The position numbers were made by a program, and so were the translations under genes. This document shows positions 1 to 6,190 of a DNA stretch of 6,519 bases, one piece after another. Position 1 is the stretch's first letter; every line of letters begins with the position of its first letter. This DNA comes from Staphylococcaceae bacterium UBA6286 (GTDB taxonomy: Bacteria; Bacillota; Bacilli; Staphylococcales; Staphylococcaceae): NCBI GenBank assembly GCA_002438305.1, contig DJUI01000003.1, positions 1-6,519 on the forward strand, given 5' to 3'. The notes below the pieces were generated by a model that was given only the letters and a program-made list of their open reading frames with translations, made no database searches and had not been told where the DNA came from.

Positions 1-1
1 A

Positions 2-670
2 GAAGGCGCAGATGTTGCTATCGGCTACTACGACGAGACAGATGACGCTGAAGATACTGTAAAACGTCTTGAAGAGCTCGGCGCTAAAGCGAAAGCTTAT
101 GCATTTGATTTAAAAGACGTCGAGCAGTGCAAAAAATTAGTGTCGGATGTCGTGTCTGACTTCGGTGGTCTGAACATTCTTGTCAATAACGGCGGGGTTC
201 AGTTCCCGCAGGAAGACTTTCTGGCGATTACGCCTGAACAGATTCAGACGACGTTCTCGACGAATATATTCGGTATGATGTATGTCTCGCAGGCTGCCAT
301 CCCTCATCTGTCTGAAGGGGATACTATTATCAACACGAGCAGCGTGACAGCTTACCGCGGCTCTGAGTCACTCATTGATTACTCAGCGACAAAAGGTGCA
401 ATCACTGCTTTCACCCGCTCTTTGGCACAGAACTTGGCACCTAAAAAAATCCGCGTCAACAGCGTCGCGCCAGGTCCTATATATACACCGCTAATTCCTG
501 CTACATTCCCAGCCGAAAAAGTAGAAAAACACGGTCAGGAAACAGCACTTGAACGTCGCGGCCAACCTAGCGAAAATGCTCCTGCCTATGTCTTCCTTGC
601 TTCTCAAGATTCCACTTACATTACCGGACAGGCCATTCATATTAACGGCGGCGATTATATTTCAAGCTGA
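2..670 (+). CDS. SDR family oxidoreductase, 5'-truncated by window edge
   Basis: This is an NAD(P)-dependent short-chain dehydrogenase/reductase, probably cytosolic. The reading frame is open from base 2, so the gene begins upstream; a GTG at 140 lies inside the domain and is not the start. Visible family marks are an LVNNGG motif (usual form NNAG), the Asn of STNIFG, the catalytic Ser at 341-343, the YSATK signature with Tyr at 380-382 and Lys at 392-394 (Ser lies 13 residues before Tyr, as expected), a PGPIYTPL segment and the C-terminal ITGQAIHINGG. The early DETDDAEDT stretch and the NGGVQFPQ segment resemble the Bacillus YhdF/YdaD (general stress protein 39) branch, which has about 290 residues. 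Some 65-70 residues, including the Gly-rich cofactor motif, are therefore missing from view. The substrate cannot be read from the sequence. The gene ends in TGA, 3 bases before a strong palindrome. Confidence 0.93.
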   Translation, partial: EGADVAIGYYDETDDAEDTVKRLEELGAKAKAYAFDLKDVEQCKKLVSDVVSDFGGLNILVNNGGVQFPQEDFLAITPEQIQTTFSTNIFGMMYVSQAAIPHLSEGDTIINTSSVTAYRGSESLIDYSATKGAITAFTRSLAQNLAPKKIRVNSVAPGPIYTPLIPATFPAEKVEKHGQETALERRGQPSENAPAYVFLASQDSTYITGQAIHINGGDYISS

Positions 671-673
671 TAA

Positions 674-715
674 CAAATAACACGATCAGAATCATGATTC
701 TGATCGTGTTATTTG
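674..715. terminator. Perfect 42-bp palindrome, probable bidirectional terminator
   Basis: The arms are 21 bases each and pair without mismatch; the centre is ATCATGAT, so an RNA loop would take about 4 bases. It lies between two convergent genes, 3 bases after the SDR stop. The last residues and the TGA stop (694-692) of the minus-strand DUF402 gene are encoded inside it. Each arm ends in a T-rich GTTATTTG rather than a clean T-run, so termination strength is uncertain, but position and symmetry suit a shared two-way terminator. Confidence 0.75.
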
Positions 716-1231
716 ATTTCTGCAGTAATCAATCATCGACGTGAATGTTTCAAAATCGTCTTGAACGCTCTTCATCAGCTGCTGTGCTGTTTCATAAGCA
801 AAATCATACTGTTCTTTTGTGATAGTGCCCTTTTTGAGAGCAAACTTCAAATCTGCTTCATCTACTAGTTCATAGGCGCCGTTTGGCAGTACCAGTACAT
901 CCAGAAACAAATCATGTGCACGAGCTTCACCCAGTTCAATGAAATTATGTTCATTGATGTCGATATAATATTGAACTGGGCGGCCGTGATTATCATACAT
1001 CGCAGTGATGCTGTAAAACTTATCTTTTGGCAGTATTTGCAACCACTGATAACCTGCATCTGCTACAGTAATAGAGTGACCTACCACTTCGACTTGTAAG
1101 GGAGATTTGACTTTTCGCATTGTCACCAGACCGATGATTCCATCAAATGTCTCATCTTCCAGTCGTATTTCCTTGTAGTCTCGCTTCTGCAGTCTACGCC
1201 AATGCCTTTTATCGATATATTTAATCTTCAA
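692..1231 (-). CDS. DUF402 domain-containing protein
   Basis: This is a 179-residue soluble protein of the DUF402 family (YgaC/Ntdp-like). Characterised relatives are metal-dependent nucleoside tri-/diphosphatases and related RNA-binding proteins; its own substrate is unknown. The domain shows as YYIDI (about residues 88-92), LFLDVLVLPNG (108-118) and ELVDEADLKFAL (121-132), followed by a helical tail. The acidic residues in these motifs match the family's metal-binding cluster. I chose the TTG at 1231 over the ATG at 1255 because AAGGAG sits at 1246-1241, nine bases ahead of the TTG and inside the longer reading frame. The ATG has no ribosome binding site and overlaps a TATAAT. Starting at the TTG also puts KIKYIDKRHWRR at the N-terminus. 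The C-terminal ITRSES is encoded by the palindrome shared with the SDR gene. Confidence 0.88.
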   Translation of the reverse strand: MKIKYIDKRHWRRLQKRDYKEIRLEDETFDGIIGLVTMRKVKSPLQVEVVGHSITVADAGYQWLQILPKDKFYSITAMYDNHGRPVQYYIDINEHNFIELGEARAHDLFLDVLVLPNGAYELVDEADLKFALKKGTITKEQYDFAYETAQQLMKSVQDDFETFTSMIDYCRNQITRSES

Positions 1232-1240
1232 GTCGTCCAA

Positions 1241-1246
1241 CTCCTT
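1241..1246 (-). promoter_or_regulatory. Shine-Dalgarno AAGGAG that sets the DUF402 start at TTG 1231
   Basis: AAGGAG on the minus strand is followed nine bases later by TTG AAG ATT. It would be codons 4-5 if translation began at the upstream ATG (1255), which argues for the TTG start. Confidence 0.7.
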
Positions 1247-1253
1247 ACAAATC

Positions 1254-1282
1254 ATTATATAAAAATAAACAAGTTGAAGAAA
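1254..1282 (-). promoter_or_regulatory. Candidate promoter of the DUF402 gene
   Basis: A perfect TATAAT reads on the minus strand at 1259-1254. At 17 bases there is only a poor -35 (TTTCTT, 1282-1277). Transcription would begin near 1247, just before the Shine-Dalgarno, giving a leader of about 16 bases. The element overlaps the efflux operon's terminator arm, so the TATAAT could also be chance in an AT-rich tail. Confidence 0.4.
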
Positions 1283-1305
1283 TAGTTAATTTCAACTTGT
1301 TTATT
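1264..1305 (-). terminator. Intrinsic terminator of the efflux operon
   Basis: Fifteen-base perfect arms (1264-1278 and 1291-1305) enclose a 12-base loop. Reading on the minus strand, the stem closes into a U-rich tail (TTTATTTTTATA), whereas the plus-strand exit (ACAATCG) has none. It therefore serves the permease gene, whose stop lies 11 bases before the stem. Confidence 0.8.
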
Positions 1306-1316
1306 ACAATCGTTAT

Positions 1317-3176
1317 TTACGCTTCATCTGAACGATAATGATCTTTGCCTTTCAGGAAGAATGACAGTATGAAAGCAAGCATACTGAAGGCAGTAGCCAG
1401 CCAGAAAGCATCTGTAATACCGTTGACTGTCGCGAGCTGCTGCAATTTACCCATCATTGCCTGCATCCCTAAAGTAGATCCTGTTGCCTGACTCATCTGG
1501 CTTAATTGATCTGCAGTTGACGGCAATGTTTTGTCCATTGCATTGGTCATATCGCCAATGTGAGCAGTGGCCTGCTGTGTCATCACTGTGACAAGAATAG
1601 CAGTACCAATTGAACCAGCGAGCTGACGTACAGTATTACTAATAGCATTACCATGAGGAATCATTCGTCCTGGTAGTGCATTCATCCCTGCTGTCATAAT
1701 CGGCATCATAATAAACGACATACCGAATGAACGAAGGACGTAAATCCCTAAAATAGTGCTGTATGATGTATCTAAATTAATACGAGTCAATTCCCATGTT
1801 GCATAAGTCATAATCGCTAGACCGAAAATAGCCAGTGGTTTAATACCAAATCTGTCAAATAATCGTCCGGCGATAGGTCCCATAACACCCATCAATAATG
1901 ATCCGGGCAGTAACAATAGCCCAGAGTCAAGAGGGCTGAATCCACGAATAGATTGTAAGTATACCGGCAACAGAATCATACCACCGAACAAACTCATCGT
2001 TACGACGATGTTAATTAATAATGTGAATGAGAAACCTGAATATTTGAGTGCCGTCAAATCCATCATTGGTGCTTTCATCGATAATTCTCTAATGACAAAT
2101 GCAGCTACGAAGATGAGACCGATGACAATTGTCGTAATAACAACGGGTGAATCCCATCCTTTATTACCTGCTTCACTGAAACCGTATAATACACTACCAA
2201 AACCGAGTGTACTGAAAATAACACCGAGAACATCCAGTTTTGCATTGAAAGTCGGCTGCACAATCTTGAACCAGAATAAACCGATAACTAATGATAATAC
2301 ACCGATAGCAAACATACCATAGAACATCACATTCCAATGATAGTTTTGAATGACCCAGCCTGTTAATGTGGGTCCGATCGCTGGGGCAAGGATAAATGCA
2401 ATACCCATTGTCCCCATCGCTGCCCCGCGCTTTTCAGGCGGGAATATAGTCATAAATACGTTAGTCCCCAACGGCATCAGAATACCTGCGCCGACAGCCT
2501 GGATAACACGGCCAGTCATCATCATCGGGAAGTTAGTGGAAATGGCACAGATTAATGATCCGATTGTAATCAAAATCATCGCTGTCAAAAACAGCTGACG
2601 GTACGTAAATCTCTGAATCATATAGGCACTGATCGGTACAAGAATCCCGTTCACTAACATGAATCCTGTCGTCAACCACTGCGCTGTTGCTGTTGAAACA
2701 TTGAAATCACTGATCATGACGGGTAACGCCACATTGATCAATGTCTGATTCAAAATAGCGACGAACATACCGATCATCAGCGCCGTCACAATCTTACCGA
2801 TAGTAATGCCTTTACCTAATGTATGAGAAGGTTGAGTCGCTTGTTGATGAATAGGTTCTTCTTTTTGAACGTCTTCTTCATAAGGTTGTTCAACAATGAG
2901 ATCATCATCTTCATTGTGTTCGCCTTCAACATTTTTATCCCGACGTGACTCACTATTATAAATCACTTCATTATCTTTGTCCTGTAGTCTTGGTGCTGGT
3001 GCTGGTTCTGGACGAACAGGTCGCTCAGGACGGTGTTCATACACCTCATGTGTATGAGTCGCCTCTACTTCGGGTTGGACCGCATTCTGTTTTCTTCTAC
3101 GATTAAGCAGAAAACGATTCAATAGGAAGAAGATGACCAGTGACAGAAGGACATAGCCTATAATCATGAAGGTCAT
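1317..3176 (-). CDS. DHA2-type MFS multidrug efflux permease (EmrB/QacA family)
   Basis: This is a 619-residue proton-driven drug exporter of the 14-helix DHA2 family. The core starts near residue 123. It shows the first-helix motif ILNQTLINVALP (141-152, with Asn143 where many relatives have Asp), motif B GRVIQAVGAG (222-231), the antiporter motif C APAIGPTLTG (264-273) and PIAGRLFDRFG (434-444). Typical family members have about 500 residues. Here there is an added N-terminal hydrophobic helix (about 3-24), an RRRK stop, and a Pro- and acid-rich linker to about residue 120. Start: TAAGGGGGG (3191-3183) gives a Shine-Dalgarno six bases from the ATG and overlaps the adaptor's stop codon. The two genes are thus co-transcribed and probably translationally coupled. 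The drug range cannot be predicted. Lincomycin, dye or fatty-acid export are all possible in this family. Confidence 0.93.
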   Translation of the reverse strand: MTFMIIGYVLLSLVIFFLLNRFLLNRRRKQNAVQPEVEATHTHEVYEHRPERPVRPEPAPAPRLQDKDNEVIYNSESRRDKNVEGEHNEDDDLIVEQPYEEDVQKEEPIHQQATQPSHTLGKGITIGKIVTALMIGMFVAILNQTLINVALPVMISDFNVSTATAQWLTTGFMLVNGILVPISAYMIQRFTYRQLFLTAMILITIGSLICAISTNFPMMMTGRVIQAVGAGILMPLGTNVFMTIFPPEKRGAAMGTMGIAFILAPAIGPTLTGWVIQNYHWNVMFYGMFAIGVLSLVIGLFWFKIVQPTFNAKLDVLGVIFSTLGFGSVLYGFSEAGNKGWDSPVVITTIVIGLIFVAAFVIRELSMKAPMMDLTALKYSGFSFTLLINIVVTMSLFGGMILLPVYLQSIRGFSPLDSGLLLLPGSLLMGVMGPIAGRLFDRFGIKPLAIFGLAIMTYATWELTRINLDTSYSTILGIYVLRSFGMSFIMMPIMTAGMNALPGRMIPHGNAISNTVRQLAGSIGTAILVTVMTQQATAHIGDMTNAMDKTLPSTADQLSQMSQATGSTLGMQAMMGKLQQLATVNGITDAFWLATAFSMLAFILSFFLKGKDHYRSDEA

Positions 3177-3182
3177 ACAAAT

Positions 3183-3190
3183 CCCCCCTT
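3183..3190 (-). promoter_or_regulatory. Permease ribosome binding site overlapping the adaptor stop codon
   Basis: On the minus strand the adaptor's TAA (3191-3189) runs straight into AAGGGGGG, followed by six bases and the permease ATG. Ribosomes ending on the adaptor could reinitiate here. It also confirms that the unusual N-terminal extension of the permease is translated. Confidence 0.75.
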
Positions 3191-3839
3191 AGTTTTTATG
3201 AATGCGTACAGTTACATTCATCCCTGGAATAACATCTAATGATTTTTCTTTTGATAACAAGATTTTCACTGGAACTACTTGCGTTACTTTAGTAAAGTTG
3301 GCATTTCCGTTAGATGCTGGTAGTACTGAGAAACTTGAAGCTGTCGCTAAACCGATTTTTTCGACTTCTCCGTCTAATGTTGTATCTTTGAAACCATCAA
3401 CGTATATATCAACGTCCTGCCCTTCTTTAATTCCGTCAAGATCTGTTTCTTTAATGTTAGCTGTCACATATAATTCTTTCATGTTATAGGCATAAGCAAT
3501 CGGTGTCCCTGCTCCGACAAAACCATTTTCAGTGGCTTGTGTTTTTGCGATTGTACCTTCCTGAGGCATTTCGATATCTGTTTTAGATGGTTTACCATCT
3601 GCGCCCATACTAGTTACTGAACCGACTGTATTACCTTTAGAAACTTTGTCCCCTACTTCTTTGTCGAAAGATGTCAATTTACCTGCAACTGGACTTGCAA
3701 TCGTTAGTTGAGTTCCGTCGATTTTTGCATTGTCTGTTTTTACATAGTTAGTTGCTTCATCGTAGAAATGAAAAGCAGCAATTCCAGCAATCGCTAGAAT
3801 AATTAATGTAAGAATGTTGATTAAAACTAGTTTTTTCAT
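3189..3839 (-). CDS. HlyD/EmrA-type membrane fusion adaptor of the efflux pump
   Basis: This is a 216-residue membrane-anchored adaptor that partners the permease downstream. One N-terminal helix (about 4-24) leaves the rest outside the membrane. The family signature YVKTDNAKIDG (32-42) is followed by a lipoyl-like half (TIASPVAGKLTSF..VGDKVSKGNTV), a short 13-residue turn, the second half (IEMPQEGTIAKTQATENGFVGAGTPI) and a beta-barrel region ending in VIPGMNVTVRIHK. E. coli EmrA is near 390 residues and carries a long coiled-coil hairpin between the lipoyl halves. That hairpin is absent here, which suits a Gram-positive cell with no outer-membrane channel to reach. The start is supported by GGAGG (3851-3847) seven bases before the ATG and by a strong promoter upstream. 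Its role may be substrate capture or handling in the cell wall space. Confidence 0.92.
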   Translation of the reverse strand: MKKLVLINILTLIILAIAGIAAFHFYDEATNYVKTDNAKIDGTQLTIASPVAGKLTSFDKEVGDKVSKGNTVGSVTSMGADGKPSKTDIEMPQEGTIAKTQATENGFVGAGTPIAYAYNMKELYVTANIKETDLDGIKEGQDVDIYVDGFKDTTLDGEVEKIGLATASSFSVLPASNGNANFTKVTQVVPVKILLSKEKSLDVIPGMNVTVRIHKN

Positions 3840-3877
3840 TGTAATTCCTCCATTTGATATTTTTTCACATAACCATT

Positions 3878-3905
3878 ATTATAATCGCCTCAAACTTTCT
3901 TTCAA
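3878..3905 (-). promoter_or_regulatory. Promoter of the adaptor-permease operon
   Basis: On the minus strand TTGAAA (3905-3900) is followed by a 16-base spacer and a perfect TATAAT (3883-3878). This is close to the vegetative consensus. Transcription should start near 3871, leaving a leader of about 30 bases to the adaptor ATG. A promoter this good normally implies repression, and the divergent TetR gene is the obvious source. Confidence 0.75.
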
Positions 3906-3908
3906 CCA

Positions 3909-3928
3909 ACAATATTTGTCTAAATGTC
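3909..3928. promoter_or_regulatory. Candidate TetR operator between the divergent promoters
   Basis: The region lies between and over the two -35 elements. It holds a small dyad, ACAA-TAT-TTGT (3909-3919), overlapping a tandem 8-bp repeat, TATTTGTC/TAAATGTC (3913-3928, 6 of 8 identical). One bound repressor here could silence both genes. The symmetry is short and imperfect, so this is a proposal from position more than from sequence. Confidence 0.35.
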
Positions 3929-3944
3929 GGTTTTACTTTAAAAT
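3916..3944 (+). promoter_or_regulatory. Promoter of the TetR-family gene
   Basis: TTGTCT (3916-3921), a 17-base spacer and TAAAAT (3939-3944) face away from the efflux promoter, with only 10 bases between the two -35 boxes. The match is 4/6 and 5/6. The start would fall near 3951, about 36 bases before the ATG at 3987. Confidence 0.55.
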
Positions 3945-3986
3945 AGTTCTATCAATGAAAAATAAATAGTGAGATATGTGATAACC

Positions 3987-4532
3987 ATGAAAGAAAAACA
4001 CCATTTAATAGAAACTGAATTTTTAAATTTACTGGAAATCCATCGTTTCAGAACCATCACCATTAAAATGATCTGCGAGGCAGCAGGTATCAACCGTTCA
4101 ACTTTTTACGCCTACTATCTGGACAAATACGATCTGTTGGACCGCATGATTGATAATCACTTAAATGCAATCAGTCAACTCGTTGAAGAGACGTCTCACA
4201 ATATGTTATCTGCCGAAGACAAAAAACCACTGATCAAAAAGTACTTCATTGATTTGTTTACCTATATATATGATCACCAGCAGTTCTTCCGAGTATTGAT
4301 GACTATCCACCCTGCACAGGACTTCACTCAGAAATTAATCAAAACACTGCGAATGAACTACACGAAATCCATCAATGACAATGCTTCTTTGAAGGATCCC
4401 AAATACTTCGTCAACTATACACTGGGCGGCCAGTTCGGTATTATTTTCTTCTGGCTTCAAAATCACTGTGCAGAGCCGCCTGAATTGATCGCTGATATTG
4501 TTTATCGCAATATGATTCGACTGAATAGATAA
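3987..4532 (+). CDS. TetR/AcrR family transcriptional regulator
   Basis: This is a 181-residue DNA-binding repressor. The N-terminal helix-turn-helix is clear: FRTITIKMICEAAGINRSTFYAYYLDKYDLL (about 21-51). The recognition helix carries NRSTFYAYY, typical of TetR proteins. The C-terminal ligand/dimer part (about 60-181) is helical, and its segment YTLGGQFGIIFFWL is typical of the TetR_C_8-like subgroup. In-frame GTG codons at 3969 and 3978 could extend it, but no convincing ribosome binding site precedes any of the three starts. The ATG gives the usual N-terminus for the family. It is divergent from the adaptor gene and shares its 147-base intergenic region, so it most probably represses the pump and is relieved by a pump substrate; that link is inferred from position. 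No clear terminator follows it. Confidence 0.9.
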   Translation: MKEKHHLIETEFLNLLEIHRFRTITIKMICEAAGINRSTFYAYYLDKYDLLDRMIDNHLNAISQLVEETSHNMLSAEDKKPLIKKYFIDLFTYIYDHQQFFRVLMTIHPAQDFTQKLIKTLRMNYTKSINDNASLKDPKYFVNYTLGGQFGIIFFWLQNHCAEPPELIADIVYRNMIRLNR

Positions 4533-4565
4533 TTATTAAAATCTTGTAAAAGCAGCCCGATATCA

Positions 4566-4583
4566 TGTTATTTCATGTATACT
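4566..4583 (+). promoter_or_regulatory. Candidate -10 and repeat element upstream of the glucosaminidase
   Basis: TATACT at 4578-4583 is a good -10 with no recognisable -35 at 16-18 bases, hinting at activator dependence. Just upstream and overlapping is a repeat, TGTTAT (4566-4571) and TGTATA (4576-4581), ten bases apart. It loosely recalls the WalR box (TGTWAH-N5-TGTWAH, 11-base period) that controls many staphylococcal cell-wall hydrolases, but the spacing and one base are off. Confidence 0.35.
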
Positions 4584-4611
4584 GTTTTTAACTAGCTGAC
4601 GGAGGTAATGT

Positions 4612-5985
4612 ATGAAGTATTTAAGGAGAACATTAGGCTTAACCGCAGTATCGATGTTACTGCTGTCGCAACATGTGTCTGCAGCAGAGAATCTACGCGT
4701 AGGTAACATTAAAAATACCAACGCCGTCATTGTGACCAATAAAACAATGCTGGCAAAAAAAGTGGCTGGAGATTATGCAAACTATACATTGTATATCAAC
4801 GACAAAGTCACAATCGAAGATGAAACGTATTATAGAGTACAGACATCAGAAAATATTAACAATGCGATCGGCTACGTCAAAGCAGCGGATCTAACAATAC
4901 AGCCGGTCAAAGCTGTAAGTCCAAAGGAACAGACCATTACATTCGGCACAAGCACTAAAATTTATAACGTTCCTGCTGGTACTGAACGACAAGTGATAGA
5001 CCGGGCAGGTAAAAATGAAACAATGACAGTCGCTGAAGCCCTCAAAGTAGGTCAAGATACCTACTTATACGGAACATTCACAGCAGGAGCAACCGGCTGG
5101 GTCAAAGCAGATAAGAATGTTACAGTGAAACAACCAAAGGTGAAACCTGAAGCGAAGCCTCAACCTAAGACAGAACCGCAACAAGTTCAAGAAAAAGTCC
5201 AAGTGAAACAAACTGAAGTAAAATCTGAAGAGCCAGCTGTCGAACCTGCAGCTCCTATCCTTCCAGGAGCTGCAGTGACTCATACAACTGTTCCTGTCAC
5301 TTTAAAAGACGCACTTAATCATCAGATGAAGCTCAATCCCAGCCCTCAAATATCCAACGGGGTCAAATGGAAAGACGCTGATATCAAGCTGGTGAAAGAC
5401 TATGTCGACACTGAACGCTTGATCAGTGATGCCGTTAATAAATATCAATTCCTTGTGCTTAATGAACCTCAAGGGCTGACGGCTGAACAGTTGAATGTGC
5501 TGTTAAAAGGGAAAGGGATTCTTGAAGGCCGAGGTCAGGCATTCAAGACAGCTAGTGAAACCTATCGTATCAATGAAATCTATTTGATTTCACATGCATT
5601 CCTTGAGACGGCTGAAGGTAGGAGCAAGCTGGCCAATGGCCTGAAAGTCAAAGGTGAACCGAATGACAAACGTTTCTATAATATGTTCGGTGTCGGTGCT
5701 TATGATCACAACGCACTGAAATACGGTGCTCAATATGCAGCCAATGTCGGCTGGGATACCCCTGAAAAAGCCATTATCGGCGGTGCTGAATTTATTTCCA
5801 ACGGCTTCTTATCAGAGTCACAGAATACACTTTATACGATGCGCTGGAATCCGTCATCACCTGGTGACTCACAATATGCGACAGATGTCATGTGGGCTTC
5901 TTCCAATGCCCGCTATATTTCAGGGTTCTATCAGCAGCTCGGTATTGAAGGCGGCAAATATCACTTCGTCCATTACACGAAATAA
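4612..5985 (+). CDS. Secreted GW-domain GH73 endo-beta-N-acetylglucosaminidase (autolysin)
   Basis: This 457-residue exported peptidoglycan hydrolase cleaves glycan strands at N-acetylglucosamine. A signal peptide (1-25) ends in HVSA-AE. Two GW-like SH3 modules follow, ending at GYVKAADL (87-94) and GWVKADKNV (162-170); such modules hold Atl to lipoteichoic acid. A Pro/Lys/Glu/Gln-rich linker (about 171-225) leads to the catalytic region. There LKGKGILEGRGQAF (298-311), YLISHAFLETAEG with the likely catalytic Glu332, YNMFGVGAYD and MRWNPSSPGDSQYATDV closely match the GL domain of staphylococcal Atl. It is far shorter than Atl: no amidase domain and only two GW modules. GGAGG at 4601-4605 lies six bases before the ATG. 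Likely work is daughter-cell separation or wall turnover. It has its own promoter candidate and terminator and is probably unrelated to the efflux genes. Confidence 0.93.
   Translation: MKYLRRTLGLTAVSMLLLSQHVSAAENLRVGNIKNTNAVIVTNKTMLAKKVAGDYANYTLYINDKVTIEDETYYRVQTSENINNAIGYVKAADLTIQPVKAVSPKEQTITFGTSTKIYNVPAGTERQVIDRAGKNETMTVAEALKVGQDTYLYGTFTAGATGWVKADKNVTVKQPKVKPEAKPQPKTEPQQVQEKVQVKQTEVKSEEPAVEPAAPILPGAAVTHTTVPVTLKDALNHQMKLNPSPQISNGVKWKDADIKLVKDYVDTERLISDAVNKYQFLVLNEPQGLTAEQLNVLLKGKGILEGRGQAFKTASETYRINEIYLISHAFLETAEGRSKLANGLKVKGEPNDKRFYNMFGVGAYDHNALKYGAQYAANVGWDTPEKAIIGGAEFISNGFLSESQNTLYTMRWNPSSPGDSQYATDVMWASSNARYISGFYQQLGIEGGKYHFVHYTK
5246..5275 (+). repeat. 11-bp perfect inverted repeat inside the glucosaminidase linker
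   Basis: CTGCAGCTCCT (5246-5256) and AGGAGCTGCAG (5265-5275) pair perfectly around an 8-base spacer. The repeat encodes the end of the linker, PAAPILPGAA (about residues 212-221). No T-run follows, so it is not an ordinary terminator. The symmetry may simply reflect Ala/Pro codons. Confidence 0.8.
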
Positions 5986-6070
5986 TGACCCGCATAATAA
6001 ACAGGCGGCATGATCAATAAACAGTTGTTCATACGATATATCTCACAGATCATGGCATTGACTTCTTTTC

Positions 6071-6132
6071 TTTAAGATCCATTAATAGCTGTCACAGACG
6101 TGATAGCTAATGATGGATCTTAAATTATTTTT
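6071..6132 (+). terminator. Long intrinsic terminator of the glucosaminidase gene
   Basis: Positions 6071-6095 pair with 6100-6124 around an AGAC loop. This gives about 25 pairs with one mismatch (6085/6110) and two G-U wobbles, followed by TTATTTTT on the plus strand. The minus-strand exit has no T-run, so it is one-directional. It lies about 85 bases past the stop codon, and the stem is longer than most terminators. Confidence 0.8.
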
Positions 6133-6190
6133 CAACCTCTCCATGCATCTTTTAGTATGATCATGCCTCATTAATAAGATCTCAACAATC

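Noticed and set aside
140..670. A separate 176-residue gene starting at GTG 140
   Set aside because: The same frame is open back to base 2 and encodes matching SDR sequence (ADVAIGYYDETDD...), so the GTG is an internal Val.
2008..2598. Two plus-strand reading frames (104 and 82 codons) opposite the permease gene
   Set aside because: They are antisense to conserved membrane segments, have no ribosome binding site, and have Ile/Pro-rich products typical of the complement of hydrophobic codons.
3931..3943. AT-rich dyad TTTTA-CTT-TAAAA as the TetR operator
   Set aside because: Five-base A/T arms overlapping a -10 are expected by chance; there is no support beyond location.
5065..5283. 72-codon minus-strand frame rich in Cys, Phe and Arg
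   Set aside because: It mirrors the Pro/Lys/Gln-rich linker of the glucosaminidase; no start signals and no family resemblance.
5726..6013. 95-codon plus-strand frame overlapping the end of the glucosaminidase
   Set aside because: It lies out of frame within the conserved GH73 domain and has no ribosome binding site.
6085..6175. Small minus-strand ORF of 29 codons (MRHDHTKRC...)
   Set aside because: It runs through the terminator hairpin, has no Shine-Dalgarno before its ATG, and its composition shows nothing protein-like.
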